The notes under the pieces are model-generated. The model had not been told where the DNA came from, did not search any database, and saw only the letters and a list, made by a program, of their open reading frames with translations. Source: Pseudevernia furfuracea (Eukaryota > Ascomycota > Lecanoromycetes > Lecanorales > Parmeliaceae). From it: a stretch of 64,000 bases of DNA. Position numbers and translations under genes: made by a program. Location of the stretch: the NCBI GenBank assembly GCA_022315425.1, contig JAIUPT010000001.1, forward strand, positions 24,768 to 88,767, written 5' to 3'. This document shows, in pieces, positions 12,701-23,100 of the stretch (position 1 is its first letter; each line of letters starts with the position of its first letter).

Positions 12701-15700
12701 CCCACCCTGCGCCCTTTCAAGGTACATACAGCATGATTTCCCCAGCACCAGATGTCAGTTGCAGCGCTGTTTTCCCTCTAGCTACTGTTAGTGTCACCTT
12801 GGCTAAGGTCACTTTGAACAGTGCCTGTTGTCAGCTATGCAATCAAGCACCCATGGTCATGATTGCCTCTCTGACGCCGTGTAGCTCAGTAGTGGCTCAT
12901 GTGTGCAGTTCTGGCAAGCTGAGCATGACAAGAAGCTGCTGTATGGAGTGTTGAAGCACGGCTGGGCTCAGTGGCAAGTCATCCTGAAGGACAGCTTGCT
13001 AGGCATTGAGCCCGTCCTCAGACAGGAGCTGTTCATGCCTCCTATGCAGCCACCACCCCCAGCGGCAGGCACCAGCAACCCCTCCATTGCTGCAACCCCA
13101 GCTCAAGGCCTTGCCGAAGGTCCTGCCGACACCCCTGCTGCTTTGCCAGCTGAAAGTGACAAGGCACTGGCAGCTGGCCATCAGCAAGCCATTGACTTGA
13201 CTGCGGACGCTGCTGCTGATCAAGGCACGGCTGCAGCAGGCAGTCAGGCAATGTCTGCTCAAGCTCTCAAAGTGTTTGGCCAAGTACGGCCTGCCTCCAC
13301 CTCGGCAGCAGCAGCAGCAGCTGGGAAGGAGGGATCTGCAGTGCAGGTTGCAAGTGGGGATCAGCTGAAAGACCAGGAGCCCAGCTCCGAGTCTGCTGAC
13401 AAGGAACTCAAGGCTGACAGTAATGATGGCAAGCAGCAACCACAGCTTCCCTCTACAGAAGAGACCACGCTCAAAGTGGTAGACACCAATCCTGTTGACT
13501 CCAAGACTGTTGGCAATGACAGCCAGCGGCAGCAAGCAGCGCAGGTGTTGATGATCAAGAGTGAGTCAGTGTCTGGGTCTGCAATCGAGCCCAAATCTGA
13601 GCTGGACAAAGCACCTGCTGTGAAGGAGGAAGCACCCAGTTTGCATGCTGAGCCTTCTGCTAAGCTTGAGGATATCAGGCCTGCCTCAGACTCTGCACCA
13701 GCGTCTGCCCCAACTGCTGTGACGCAGCCTGCGCATGAGAGTAGCGTCAGCATGGCTCAGCAGTCAGCGCAGCCAGCAGCTGGAACAGAAGCTGCTGGCA
13801 CTGCTACAGTGCAGCCAGAAGCTGCTCAAGCCTGCGCTGACGGCACTGCCATGGCAACCAGCACTGCTGAAGCAGGCAGCAGCCATCAGGCAAAGCCACA
13901 GGTTGGCTTAGGCTGCCCCAAATGCCGCTGGGCCATCAAGGGCTGTTCAGCATGCCGAGCCAAGTACCACAACGGAACCTTAGCTGCTGATGTGCCTGCT
14001 GGGCAGGCAGGCAAGACAGGCAAGCTTGCTGTTGCTGCTGCCAATGCTAGCCGCGCATCCCAGTCAGACCGTGTTGCGCTCAACAAGATGACCAATTGGC
14101 TGATGGGCCGCACCTCCACGTTATGCACTGCCCTCAAGCAGACGCATCAAACTGCCCCGGCCCCAGCACAGCCCCAGACCAGGGTCACCCTCAGCGCCCC
14201 TTCCACCAAGCTGCTGTCAAGCTCGTCTGGTTCTGTCATGCTTGGCCAGCAGGCAGTCATCACTCGGCCGACTGGGGGAGTCGTGATCACCTCTGCTCCT
14301 GGGGTTACCTCTGTAGTCCAAACAGGGACTGGGTCTTCTTCAGCCTCTGGTGCCAGTCCCTGGCAGCAGCAGGCTGTGCAAATGTCACAGTTCCGTCAGC
14401 AGCAGCGCCTGGTTCAGCAGCAGCAGCTGGCGGAGGCTCAAAGGCAACAGCAGCAGCAACTGGTGCTGCAGCAACAGCAGCGGCAGCATCACACCTCATT
14501 GTTGCGCCAACAGCATCAGACTGCTCAGCTGCAGCAACAGCAGCAGCAGGCCTTACGCGCCCAAGCCTCTGCAAGCAGTGCTCTGCAGCTGCAGCAGCAA
14601 CGCATGAGGCTGCAGCAGCAGCAACAGGGCTTGCGTCAGCAACAGCTACAGCAGCAGCACAACATGCAGCAGCAGACCATGCAGCAGCAGCTGCTCCTGC
14701 AGCAGCAGCAACGGCAGCTGACTGCACAGCAGCAGGTTCAGTCTGCCCTATCAAGGCGAGGCTCACAGGAGGCAGCAGGGACAGCAACCACGCCCAGCAG
14801 CTGTTTTTGCCAGTGCTGCTCAGCATGCTCAGTCTCAGCCAACTGCCCAGTTTCATGGCCAAATGATTCTGCCGCCTGGTATGAGGCACGCACAGCTGCT
14901 CAACTTTGCAATTCACTGTACTGGCTGCTTGTGTACAATATTTGACTTTGCGGCCAGTATTGTCACATGCGCTGCTCAACTCCTACTATGGCAAAGTAGT
15001 TGTTGTCATCAGCTACAAGTTTCCCATCATTGCATGTTGATGGATTACAGATTGCAGGTGTGCAGCACATTGCACAATTTGACATTGCAATGCCTTGAGC
15101 AGCTTGTCTAGCCCACAGCACAAATCATGCTTTGGTATGTGCTTTGTGCAGGCGGGCCTGACAGGGCAGGCACCCCCTTGCTGATGGCAATGCACCAGCA
15201 ACAGGGCCGCCCTCAGGACAGCCTCCCTACCCAGGTCCCCTCCCTTCCTCGCTCCCCCTCCCTCTCCCAACAGCAGCTTGTCATGTCCAGTCAACCCTTC
15301 CAGCAGCTGCCCAGTCAGATGTCTATGAACACGGCACAGCAACATGTGCCCTCCTCAGTCCAGTCAGGCACAGCAGGCAGGGTCTCAGCCTAGTCAGTTG
15401 CAGCCGCCTGCTACCTCGCCGCTTGATCCTGCCTTTCGCTTGCTGTCGGATGAAGAGAAGAGTAAGCGGTTGAGACAGTTTCTGCTGGGGGTGAAGCCCA
15501 ACCTGCAGCCTCTCAGCCTGGACCAGCTGCTACAAGCAGCAGGCAATGTGCAGCTGAGTGCTCAGGTGACATCCTGTTAGTGATGCGGTCTGCTCTGCTG
15601 AACAGTGCCAAATTGCCATGCTTTTGATCTGACCGGGCAGCGAGACCAAAGTTGGCATGTTTTGAACTTGAAGACTTGTTGCATCTCCCCGATGTAGAAA

Positions 15701-17183
15701 CGTGATTCTTCTGTCCCCCAGGCATTGCTTGGGGTGAAATGAACACTGTGAATGTGAAAGAGACGTTTGTCGAACACGTTATGGCGTTGTGAATCTCATA
15801 TCCCACACAACCAATCCATATATATGTCAGCAAAGCCTATATGTTGCGGATCCAAAGACAGGGATCACCATGCGCTGAGCATCATCTTGCAAGTCCACAC
15901 ATGTTACACAATGCTGAAAGGTTGTGGATGTGGCTGCAGAGCATGTATGATAGGAAGCAGCTGGTGGGTAGCTACAACTGGCTGTGCAGTAAGCTGCTGG
16001 ATGTGCAAGTTACCTTGTCCCAGAACAAGCCGCAGACCATGTCAGATCAGGACAGAAATGTTGCTGCTGCAAAGTTTCAGCATAGCATGCAGGTCAGCTG
16101 TGCCCCTCAGATGTTGCCTGGCATGTCAAACTAGCCATGCTCTTGCTTGCATGAACCCCAATTGCATTCCTCTGCTCTATCAGGCCAGCTTGTGCTTTGC
16201 TCCGAGACCGCCTCACTAATTTGCGCAAATAAGCGTCAGATGCATAAGGCTTACATGAAGGGTTAAGTACACGAACTTGACAAAAACTTTTCAGTAGATG
16301 CTGCTCTGGTATTGCTGGTCTCAAGTATGCACTGACTTGCAGGAGATGGATGCTCAGTGCACAAGAATGATTCATGAGCTGACGGCTGCCCAGGCTATGT
16401 CTGGCGCACCTTCCCGTCCTGCTCAACTGCAGCCTGTCTTACAAGGCCAGGGCCGTGTCCAGCAGGGCCAAGCCACTGCTGCACCTCCCCAGCTACCTGT
16501 GTCATCTGCAAGCACACTAGACACAGCCTCTTGTGGAAATGCACAAAATGGCCCAGCAAGGGTCCCCTCCAGTGGGTCCCACACAAGCAGCACTGCAAAG
16601 GGCGCACCTGCTGTGACCAAAGGCAGCTTGGCAAGCTTGGTGGCACCAACTGCAGGAAGATTGCCTGCGCCTACTCATCTGCAGCCTTCATTGGGTAAGT
16701 CTACGCCATGACGCCCTCTGTTTTCTGCTTGGCTATGCAGCTTCAAGAGCACATGACATGCGATGTACACTGACATGCAGCTTCACCATGGGACACCAAG
16801 ACTGTAGTCCTTGCGAATGGCATATCGCGCATTATGTGCACTTACAAGCTATTTGCGGCATGGTGCTGCAGACAATGAGTCTTGGCATGTGCTTGCTTTC
16901 AAGTCTCCTCCATCTTGTTGCAAAATCATTATGCTTTTTCAGCGATATGCAAATTTTGATTTGCATTTACATTTAATGCACAGAGCCCGCAGGTATACAG
17001 CCTCCTGTTCAAGCTGTGCCTATGATGCAAGCCCTAGCCAGTGCTGCTGTCAATACGTCTGACATTCAAGTGTCCGCAGCAGGCGAAGCTGCTCCCAAGC
17101 AGCAGCCAGTTCAGCCTGCGCCCCCAGTCAAATCGGTTGAGTCTATTGACCTCACTGCTGAGAGTGATGGAGAAGCAACTTGA
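3610..17183 (+). CDS. PKL: CHD3/PICKLE-type chromatin remodelling ATPase
   Basis: ATP-dependent nucleosome remodeller of the CHD3 (PICKLE/Mi-2) class, nuclear. Domain order: acidic N-terminus, PHD finger, Lys/Ser/Gln linker, two chromodomains, SNF2 ATPase with both lobes, CHD C-terminal modules, then a very long Gln/Ala-rich tail ending ESIDLTAESDGEAT at a TGA (17181-17183). About 27 exons can be traced, including 3824-3985, 4146-4350, 4680-5355, 5877-6059, 6341-6574, 6934-7153, 7371-7480, 7766-7961, 8207-8378, 8653-9144, 9320-9431, 9659-9752, 10076-10256, 10581-10687, 10956-11117, 11326-11445, 12602-12721, 12909-14878, 15152-15565, 16343-16694 and 16984-17183. The frame breaks at several places (near 5110, 8675, 11034, 11091, 15380), most at homopolymers. 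No ATG could be fixed for the first exon. The PHD finger and the C-terminal EHDKKLLYGVLKHGWAQWQ block favour CHD3/PICKLE over CHD1. Confidence in the family is very high; in exact exon ends, moderate. Confidence 0.93.
4146..4350 (+). other. PHD zinc finger exon of the CHD gene
   Basis: Encodes a complete C4HC3 pattern: CCSSC, then LLCCELC, then YHFYCLKPPL, then GDWFCIHC. PHD fingers of this class read methylated or unmodified histone H3 tails. It is followed by LEDVEKFLAF, the usual linker, in a frame shifted by one base. Confidence 0.9.
5200..5355 (+). other. Chromodomain 1 of the CHD gene
   Basis: Encodes KEYFVKWKGKSFIHCSWV, the canonical chromodomain core, followed by a KYYQR block, and ends at a CAG/GTAGTC donor. 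The exon's upstream part, 4680-5170, is a low-complexity Ser/Gln linker with repeated SQSANQSQSAN. Confidence 0.88.
5537..6059 (+). other. Inter-chromodomain exon and chromodomain 2 of the CHD gene
   Basis: A short exon (about 5537-5645) encodes DPLWVLVDRVISQQEKK, matching the segment that precedes chromodomain 2 in CHD proteins. The next exon, 5877-6059, encodes YLVKWKGLGYDESTWES, the second chromodomain core. Confidence 0.85.
6341..9431 (+). other. SNF2 ATPase/helicase core of the CHD gene
   Basis: Motifs appear in the expected order: LHPYQLEGLNWL and DEMGLGKT (Walker A, motif I) in 6341-6574; VVVPLSTFPNWEREF (Ia) in 6934-7153; VDEGHR (DEGH, motif II) ending at 7480; LTGTPLQNN (III) in 7766-7961; LLRRLKKDVLKQLPPK in 8207-8378; VLIYSQFTTLLDLL, RIDGSVSG, LSTKAGGLGINL and QAQARAHRLGQ (IV-VI) in 8653-9144; RLTIEERMMQQTKKKM in 9320-9431. 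All catalytic residues seen are intact, so the enzyme should be active. One extra T at 8675-8676 breaks the frame at MELRKCCNHPF. Confidence 0.95.
6631..6683 (+). repeat. Short imperfect tandem repeat in an intron
   Basis: Five imperfect copies of a TGGTAAATGG-like unit lie in the intron after the Walker A exon of the CHD gene. No function is apparent. Confidence 0.6.
9865..9943. repeat. Long inverted repeat (hairpin) in a CHD intron
   Basis: Arms 9865-9895 and 9913-9943 are 31 bases each and reverse-complementary except at two positions, around a 17-base loop. The arms read caggggagcacaaggcacac... and its complement. The hairpin lies between exons ending at 9752 and starting at 10076. It could be a foldback element, a structured intron or a small-RNA source. 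Confidence 0.75.
11640..13033 (+). other. CHD3/PICKLE C-terminal conserved modules
   Basis: Blocks typical of the plant CHD3 C-terminus appear in order: YKVLGFSNAQRALFMK, VLMQFGLG, FDWSHIHRHM, YAELVMAQLSEA, DGIQKKEIL, LHLIRHTLLKQM, FWQAEHDKKLLYGVLKHGWA and WQVILKDSLLGIEPV. In other CHD proteins this SANT/SLIDE-like region binds linker DNA. An exon near 12055-12172 carries the FGLG/FDW part; its left limit is uncertain. Confidence 0.85.
13911..13967 (+). other. Cys-rich GCxKCR...GCxxCR motif in the CHD tail
   Basis: The sequence GCPKCRWAIKGCSACRAKY has two CxxC pairs seven residues apart, flanked by basic and aromatic residues. It stands alone within low-complexity sequence, which suggests it is selected. 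It looks like a small zinc-binding, possibly DNA-binding, module; that is inference. I do not recall it in land-plant PICKLE. Confidence 0.6.
14380..14745 (+). repeat. CAG/CAA tract encoding a poly-Gln region
   Basis: About 365 bases dominated by CAG and CAA codons encode Gln-rich sequence with scattered Leu, Arg and His, part of the CHD tail exon 12909-14878. On the other strand the same bases give a spurious Ala-rich open frame. Such tracts are usually disordered and variable in length between strains. Confidence 0.85.
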
Positions 17184-17726
17184 GGTTTCTTAACTAGGTC
17201 AAGCTGTCAGCAGTAGCATGGATGACACACGTTGTAGGCAGATAGTATACATTGAAGTTGAGTAGAATAGAAACACTTGCAGTTTTTGTTGCTGAGGTAC
17301 GTGGACATGAACGTACAAATATTGTTACACATAACAGTTGCGCAGGTGCAATTGCGGCTTAGTATGATGAGTTTATAAAACAGACATGACATCATGATTG
17401 TTGAGGCTTCCAGTGATGGCTATGCTAATCAAATGCAGCGCTTTGCATGCGCGTGCAGGAGCATGTTTATGCTGACAAATCATTGCGAGCATGGGTACCA
17501 TCATGGTTGCAGGTGAGATACAGATGAACTCAAGCATGCGATGAATGCTGTGCATGCTGTGATCTGCACAACCAGGTGGCAATACGTGCTGTGCGAAGCG
17601 CCGGAGAATCCGGTCGCACATGGACCAGTCCACCGTCCTCGGCAGGTGGCAGTCCGTGTAAAAACAACCGTGGCTGCAGCAGAGGAGATGAAAGCTTGAG
17701 ATCAAACCAATCGACATACACGAACT
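17184..17726. other. Intergenic region with a CpG-rich right part
   Basis: Holds the 3' end of the CHD transcript and the start region of the MaoC gene. Positions 17581-17640 hold seven CpG, fitting a promoter. No protein or RNA gene was recognised. Confidence 0.45.
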
Positions 17727-19279
17727 ATGATGGGTTACGTCGGCACTGTATCCTTGTATAGCTCGCTATTAGCCTTGGGGTATGTTGTTGCGCTTTTCAG
17801 ACGCGGCAAAGAGACTTTGACAGACGGTGCTACCATACAAGGCAGATTGCCTCCACTGAAACCGTTGTACGTGCATGCACTGCTGTCTATGATCTTCAGA
17901 CCTAAACAGCTTCCCAAGAGATTATTGGCCGCTGGCTCTATGCCTCAACTTTCCATCAACAGCGACAGCGTGGCTGTGAATGCTCAAACTTGACGAATTA
18001 TAGAAAGAAATGTGGGCTGTCTGAGGGCAAAGGGCTACCAATACTGTACCCAACAGTAGAGACGTTTTGCATGAATCTGGCATGCATGTGTCTGCCTAAA
18101 TTTCCCATCAGTGTCATTGGGGGTGTGCTTGCACGCTACAAAGCTATCATGCACAGGCCAATTCAGGAAAATGAAATTCTCACATATAGGTGAGTTCCCG
18201 TGATTGAAGTGAGGCTTTGCTTGCTTGTAATCACAACTCAACATCCATTGGCTATGCAGACAACGACTGCTTCCCAAGATGAGACAGACCCAAAAGGGCG
18301 ACACTGAGTTTGACATGTCTGTCTCTGTACTGTCTGCCACTGGTGAGTCCTGCATTGCTGCCTCTATCTGCTGACACTGGGGAACCAGGAACGAGACTGC
18401 AGCTACATGCTCACAGGAGAGCTATTGTGGGAGGATACAAGCACCTTTTTGTCATCGGAAAGCAGAGGCAGGCAGGTGTCCGCTTTCTGATACCTGCTGC
18501 ATTGTCTAAAGCAATTCCACCACCTGCTGCTTACAGTCATTATTGATGTACACCTTTGTTTATTGGCAATGTAGCACACTCATCAATATAGTTGCCATGC
18601 ACTGCTTCCACATCCAAAATCTCATCCAGTCCAACACAAAGACGTGCTGTCAATGACTGCGCCAGAGGTTTGGCGAGCTGGTCTATAGTGGGATGCGGCT
18701 CTTGCAGGCACCAGCAAGCAAATTGAGCCAGAGCTTGATGTCAGATCATTCCAAGCTTCAGAGAAGTGGCAACTGAGCACTCAAGATGGGTCCACAGTTT
18801 GCAGCGCTCAATGGCGATATCAACTTCATTCATCTCCATCCCATCTTAGCGCGGTTGTTTGGGTTCAAAAGCAACATTGCGCATGGGGTGTATCTGGTGT
18901 CTAAGAGCATTGCTGCCATGCAGACAGGTGAGGTCACCAATGTCATCTTCACACTCAGTCTGGCATGCCATGTCTTTGCTAGTGTGAGTGTGCTGCTTGA
19001 TGCCAGAACATGTGTTCATGCTCAAATGGAAGTTGTGGTCCAATCATGCACTTCTCCAATGAAGTTGCTGTCTCAGGCAATCAACAGCAGTACCCCAAGG
19101 CAGTGTGTGCATCCTTCAAAAGGCCAGCATTGCTACCCGGCCAATTCACCTGTCATTGGCAGCAAGGTGCTCAAGGTGCGACATTCAGCTCAGAATTTGC
19201 TGTGTGCTCAGAAAAAACAGGCAAGATAGTCCTGTCTGGAAGATATACGTGTGGCAAAGACGCTGTTGCGAAGATCTGA
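17727..19279 (+). CDS. MaoC-like (hotdog-fold) acyl dehydratase
   Basis: Likely hydratase/dehydratase acting on acyl-CoA or acyl-ACP thioesters. Exons: 17727-18189, 18260-18342, about 18402-18478, 18718-18927 and about 19020-19279. The first half encodes LARYKAIMHRPIQENEI, KGDTEFDMSVSVLS and GELLWEDTSTFLS, matching the N-terminal hotdog of a bacterial-type family. The second half has FAALNGDINFIHLHP, LFGFKSNIAHGVYL and, near the end, ASFKRPALLPGQF. The D-x-x-x-x-H arrangement (GDINFIHLHP) is the catalytic Asp/His of the R-hydratase active site. A hydrophobic segment (SLYSSLLALGYVVALF) near the start may anchor or target the protein. Start: the ATG pair at 17727, after a CpG-rich patch. Frame breaks at 17986-17990 (A-run) and near 18780. 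Whether it works in fatty-acid synthesis or breakdown cannot be told. Confidence 0.85.
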
Positions 19280-19828
19280 TGGTGTTGATCGTAAATAGTT
19301 TGTGAAACCAAGTGAAGTGCTAATATGCCATGCTGTATAGACGGACATTGCAATGTTATGGCACAATGCTTGTACATGGAAATAATGTTTTTCGAGTGGG
19401 ACGCAATGTGACAACCACATAGCTCTTGTATATAAGATTGGCTTAGACGGCAGCACACTTGGATGCATATCAATCTCAATTGGCATTTGGACAATGCAAG
19501 TTCTGATTGACCTCAAGCACTGTTGTGCAGCCGTAGTACGTTATTGCCAAGATCTTTTTGAGGTAGTGTAAACCGATTGCACCTCTGCATACTTCCTGCC
19601 CTTTCAATCCTGTTATTATTTGGCTGCGCCATATATTGCATGGAACTGCTAAGCTCAAGAGCTCGAATGGGTCAGGATGCATGGAGCATTGGACCAGGCG
19701 GTGTGTATCGTGTGAATCTAAACTTGACATACAGAGACTCGTAAAACGCGTTCACAAACAAGCACGCTGGACTTGGACTGGACGGCTTCCCGTATCTACA
19801 CCGCTCTCTTGTGTCGTCTAACAGTAGT
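19280..19828. other. Intergenic stretch before the formin gene
   Basis: About 0.55 kb. No conserved coding sequence was seen. From about 19740 the sequence becomes CpG-rich and runs into the next gene. Confidence 0.45.
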
Positions 19829-20160
19829 ATGGACTTCGATGGATACGCTTATAGGCCGCAAAACCTGCTCACTGCCGGCGTCAGGATGACTCCAAGAGAG
19901 CGTGAGGAGCTGTCCGCGCGGTGCACACGGGCGAAAGTGACCGAATTGACACAGTCACCCGCGCTTGCGAGTTGGCTGCAGCAGAAAAAGCAGCGAAAAG
20001 GGCAGCAAGAACACCAGCGACCAGTTGGGCAGTTCAGTGCCCAGACATCTACGGCATGCCTGGTCCTAATAGCTATAGCTTTATCTGCCGCAATAACGTA
20101 CCCAGCTCTGGACAGCTCAAATCGCGGCGTAGCTTCACCGGTACGAGCTGGACTCCGTCG
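19740..20160 (+). promoter_or_regulatory. CpG-rich 5' end of the formin gene
   Basis: Positions 19801-19980 contain 17 CpG by hand count. The patch covers the putative start codon at 19829-19831, whose context is AGTAGTATGG. Confidence 0.4.
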
Positions 20161-23100
20161 TGACCATACAAACCGAACATTGCGCCAGGCACGTTTGTCT
20201 GGTTGCTGTTGCAACCCTAGACCCCCTAATCCGGCTCGTCTTGCTCGCAGGCGCGCAATACCGATGAGTCTGCACATGAAACATACATGGTGGATATTCT
20301 ACCCCCCTTACTGCTTGCCCTACCAAGTAGCGAGGCTGAATGCCCGAGCTGGCAACTGCAATCTAGCCTGCTTGCAGCTGAAGCACTCACCGACACTTGG
20401 CCGACTAGTGACAGCTCAGATTTGAGTCCAGCTCATCCTGTCGCCTCAACTGATGGCAAATTAGGCATTCTAGAGAGCAATACAGCCATGCAGCCTGCAG
20501 TGCTTGAGCAAGAGTCAGCCATGCTAGCAACTAGCTGCCTGAGCCAGCTTTACCAGCGTCAAACATTGAAATGATCCCTCAGCAGAAGAGCAGTCTCGTC
20601 TTTATAGGATTGGAGAACAATTCAAGCAATGCACTGCCACCAGCTCCCACAGTGTATCAAAATTGTGGGACAGACTATGTCTTTGACAGACTTCAGCCCA
20701 GGGGAAAACAACTTCTACTCAGCAACTTTCAGCAAGAGCAGTCTCCCGTGGCAGCAGAGAGTACTGCCTTCTTTACATTAGGCAGCATTGCAGCATTTGG
20801 TTCCAAATGCGTCACAGCTTGTGCAGCTCTGCTTCAACCTGCTTGCCGCTGTGGCTTTGCATTGAGGTATGGATAGTCCTGCTCTGATAGTTCATTGTGC
20901 TCTGCAATAGCCCTGCTGCAGCCTCGGTGTTTATAGGCTAGTGGACAATTTTTCTGCTCATGCTGCAGAAGTGTGGTTCAGAGGGTGATTCCGCACAGCT
21001 CTCAAGCCCTTCTTCTGGGAGCCATTGTGATAGGTGTGGTTCAGTCACAAAAGCCACTTGTGTGGCAACACTGTGACAGCATCCCTCAGTAGTGCTTGTG
21101 TATAACAATGCCTGATGGTGCTGCAGGGTTGTGCTCGGTTATTCAACTGATGATGTAAGCAAACCAGAGCTGCCTCCTGCACCAAGAGAAGCAACAGCAC
21201 CAGCAGCTACGTATGGCCATGATTCGTTTGCAGCGAAGTAAATCTGATCTGCGGCAGAAGTTTGCTAAGACTTTGATAGTCAAGGTGAGAAACTTGACTT
21301 GAGTTTCAACCACGGTGGAACATTCACAACGGAGTAGGCTGTGAGCATCTACAATGGAGCAGGCCATGCGTGTACATCACTACAAGATTTAATTTAAGAC
21401 TGCATGATGTCCATTCTTTGTGCAGGAGCACAGCATGCGCCTCCGTGAGGTGGAGATGCAAGAGCAGCAAGAGCATGGCCACAAGGTGGCAGAGTACGCC
21501 ATCAAGCATGCTAGCGTGATGCGAAGGCAGATTGAGCGTGTTCAGCAAACGAATGCAAGGCTGGAGTAGGGACCACAATGAGCTGAAGACCAGGGTTCGG
21601 GAGGCCAACAACCTGCTGGTAAGCACCACAGCTGTTGCACGCTTACGTGCAGCAGCACTGCATTTGCTCTGCTTCAGCTTGTTTCATCACATGTGCAGCA
21701 TCATCACAATGCTGTCAAGGATGCTGTTGCTGCACAAGATGCTTTGAGCCCTCTCTGGACATGATGCACTTTAACAACAGCAATGTAGCTCATGTGACAC
21801 CAAGTGTGAAACCTCATTTGTTACAATTGGCTGTGACACAGGCCAGTCAGGGTGAGCAGATTAAGGATGTACAGGAGGAAGCAGCAGAAGTGCAGCAGGC
21901 TGCAGCCAGGCTGCATCAAGAGAACAACAGGCTGCATGATGGTGAGACACAGCTGCAGCAGGTTGTGATGGACCAACAGACAGGCCTTGCCACTGCCAGC
22001 AGAGTCCAGGTGAGTTGTGCAACTTTGCTGTAAAGACCTTTGCATGAAGAAGGCGTCATGCTGCTCAGCTGCATTGGTGTTTGCAAGATTTACTAATGAC
22101 TTCATACACATTGCCATTCTGCGGTACGACACAGCTTGTGACTCAGATTCTGCTTCCTCAGCAATGTGCATGTTCCAGTACCAATGCAATGACTGATGGC
22201 TTGGTTTGGTCACAGGATGAACAGCAGAGGCAGCTTGGGTACCAGGGTGGTTCCCAAGTGCTTCTGCAGGAAGCGCACATACACCCTGCAGGCCGGCCAT
22301 CATGCCCTGTGTGCGGACAATAACACTCTGCTGGCTCACCTCGAGGCTGCAACAGTGGTGATGGTGAGTTCTCCATGTTTTTAGCACACACATCGCAATT
22401 ACATCCTCTCTGTACCGATTGCCCATGTGTGTATGCCATACACACTCTCACATGGTCTGCGTATAAAGCAGTTGCCTTGAACCTTTGTGGTGATGCTCTC
22501 ATGCAGCACACTTTGACGTCATCTTTTAATCCCAACAGGAGATGCAGCAGCAACATCTGTTTCTACCATAATGTTGTGTGCCCAATGTACTAGTATTGGG
22601 AGTGTACTGATTGCAGGCTAGCCAGTCTGTGAAGATCAAGGAGCAGAACCACAGTCTCTAGTCTCCAGATGCAGGACAGGGACAACCTGTGGGAGGAGTA
22701 TGACAACATGGAGGATGAGAGGACAAGCTGGTAGCCAAGCTGGAGGCTGTCAAGACCCTGCAGGTGAGCTATTGACATCCCATTGCTGTCAGGTTTATTG
22801 CATTTGCTGGATGTGTGCTATGTACAACGCATGTGTTTTCAACACTGCGTTTGCAAAATTAGATCAGCGCATATAGCATTTTTGTACTGAAATTGAAGAG
22901 TAATGACCACTGTTATCATAAATACTGTTACTATTGTTCTTACGCAGTTACTATTGTTGCTATTGACATAATTGATCCAATTAACTGTGCACACAGTTAC
23001 TACTGGTATGATTACAGGTGTGCTAAACATTGATAGGTATCTTTTACAACGGCGGAATCAAAGTGACACAGTGTATAGGTCATTGCTCATGCCTGGTGGT

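Noticed and set aside
12999..13535. 178-codon minus-strand frame
   Set aside because: Antisense of the CHD C-terminal exon; no conserved motif.
14096..14866. Long plus-strand frame rich in Ala
   Set aside because: It is an out-of-frame reading of the same poly-Gln tract. The real frame continues from the EHDKKLLYGVLKHGWA block.
14305..14979. Long Ala-rich open frame on the minus strand
   Set aside because: It is the antisense of the CAG/CAA poly-Gln tract of the CHD gene; repeats of CTG read as Ala/Leu and keep the frame open.
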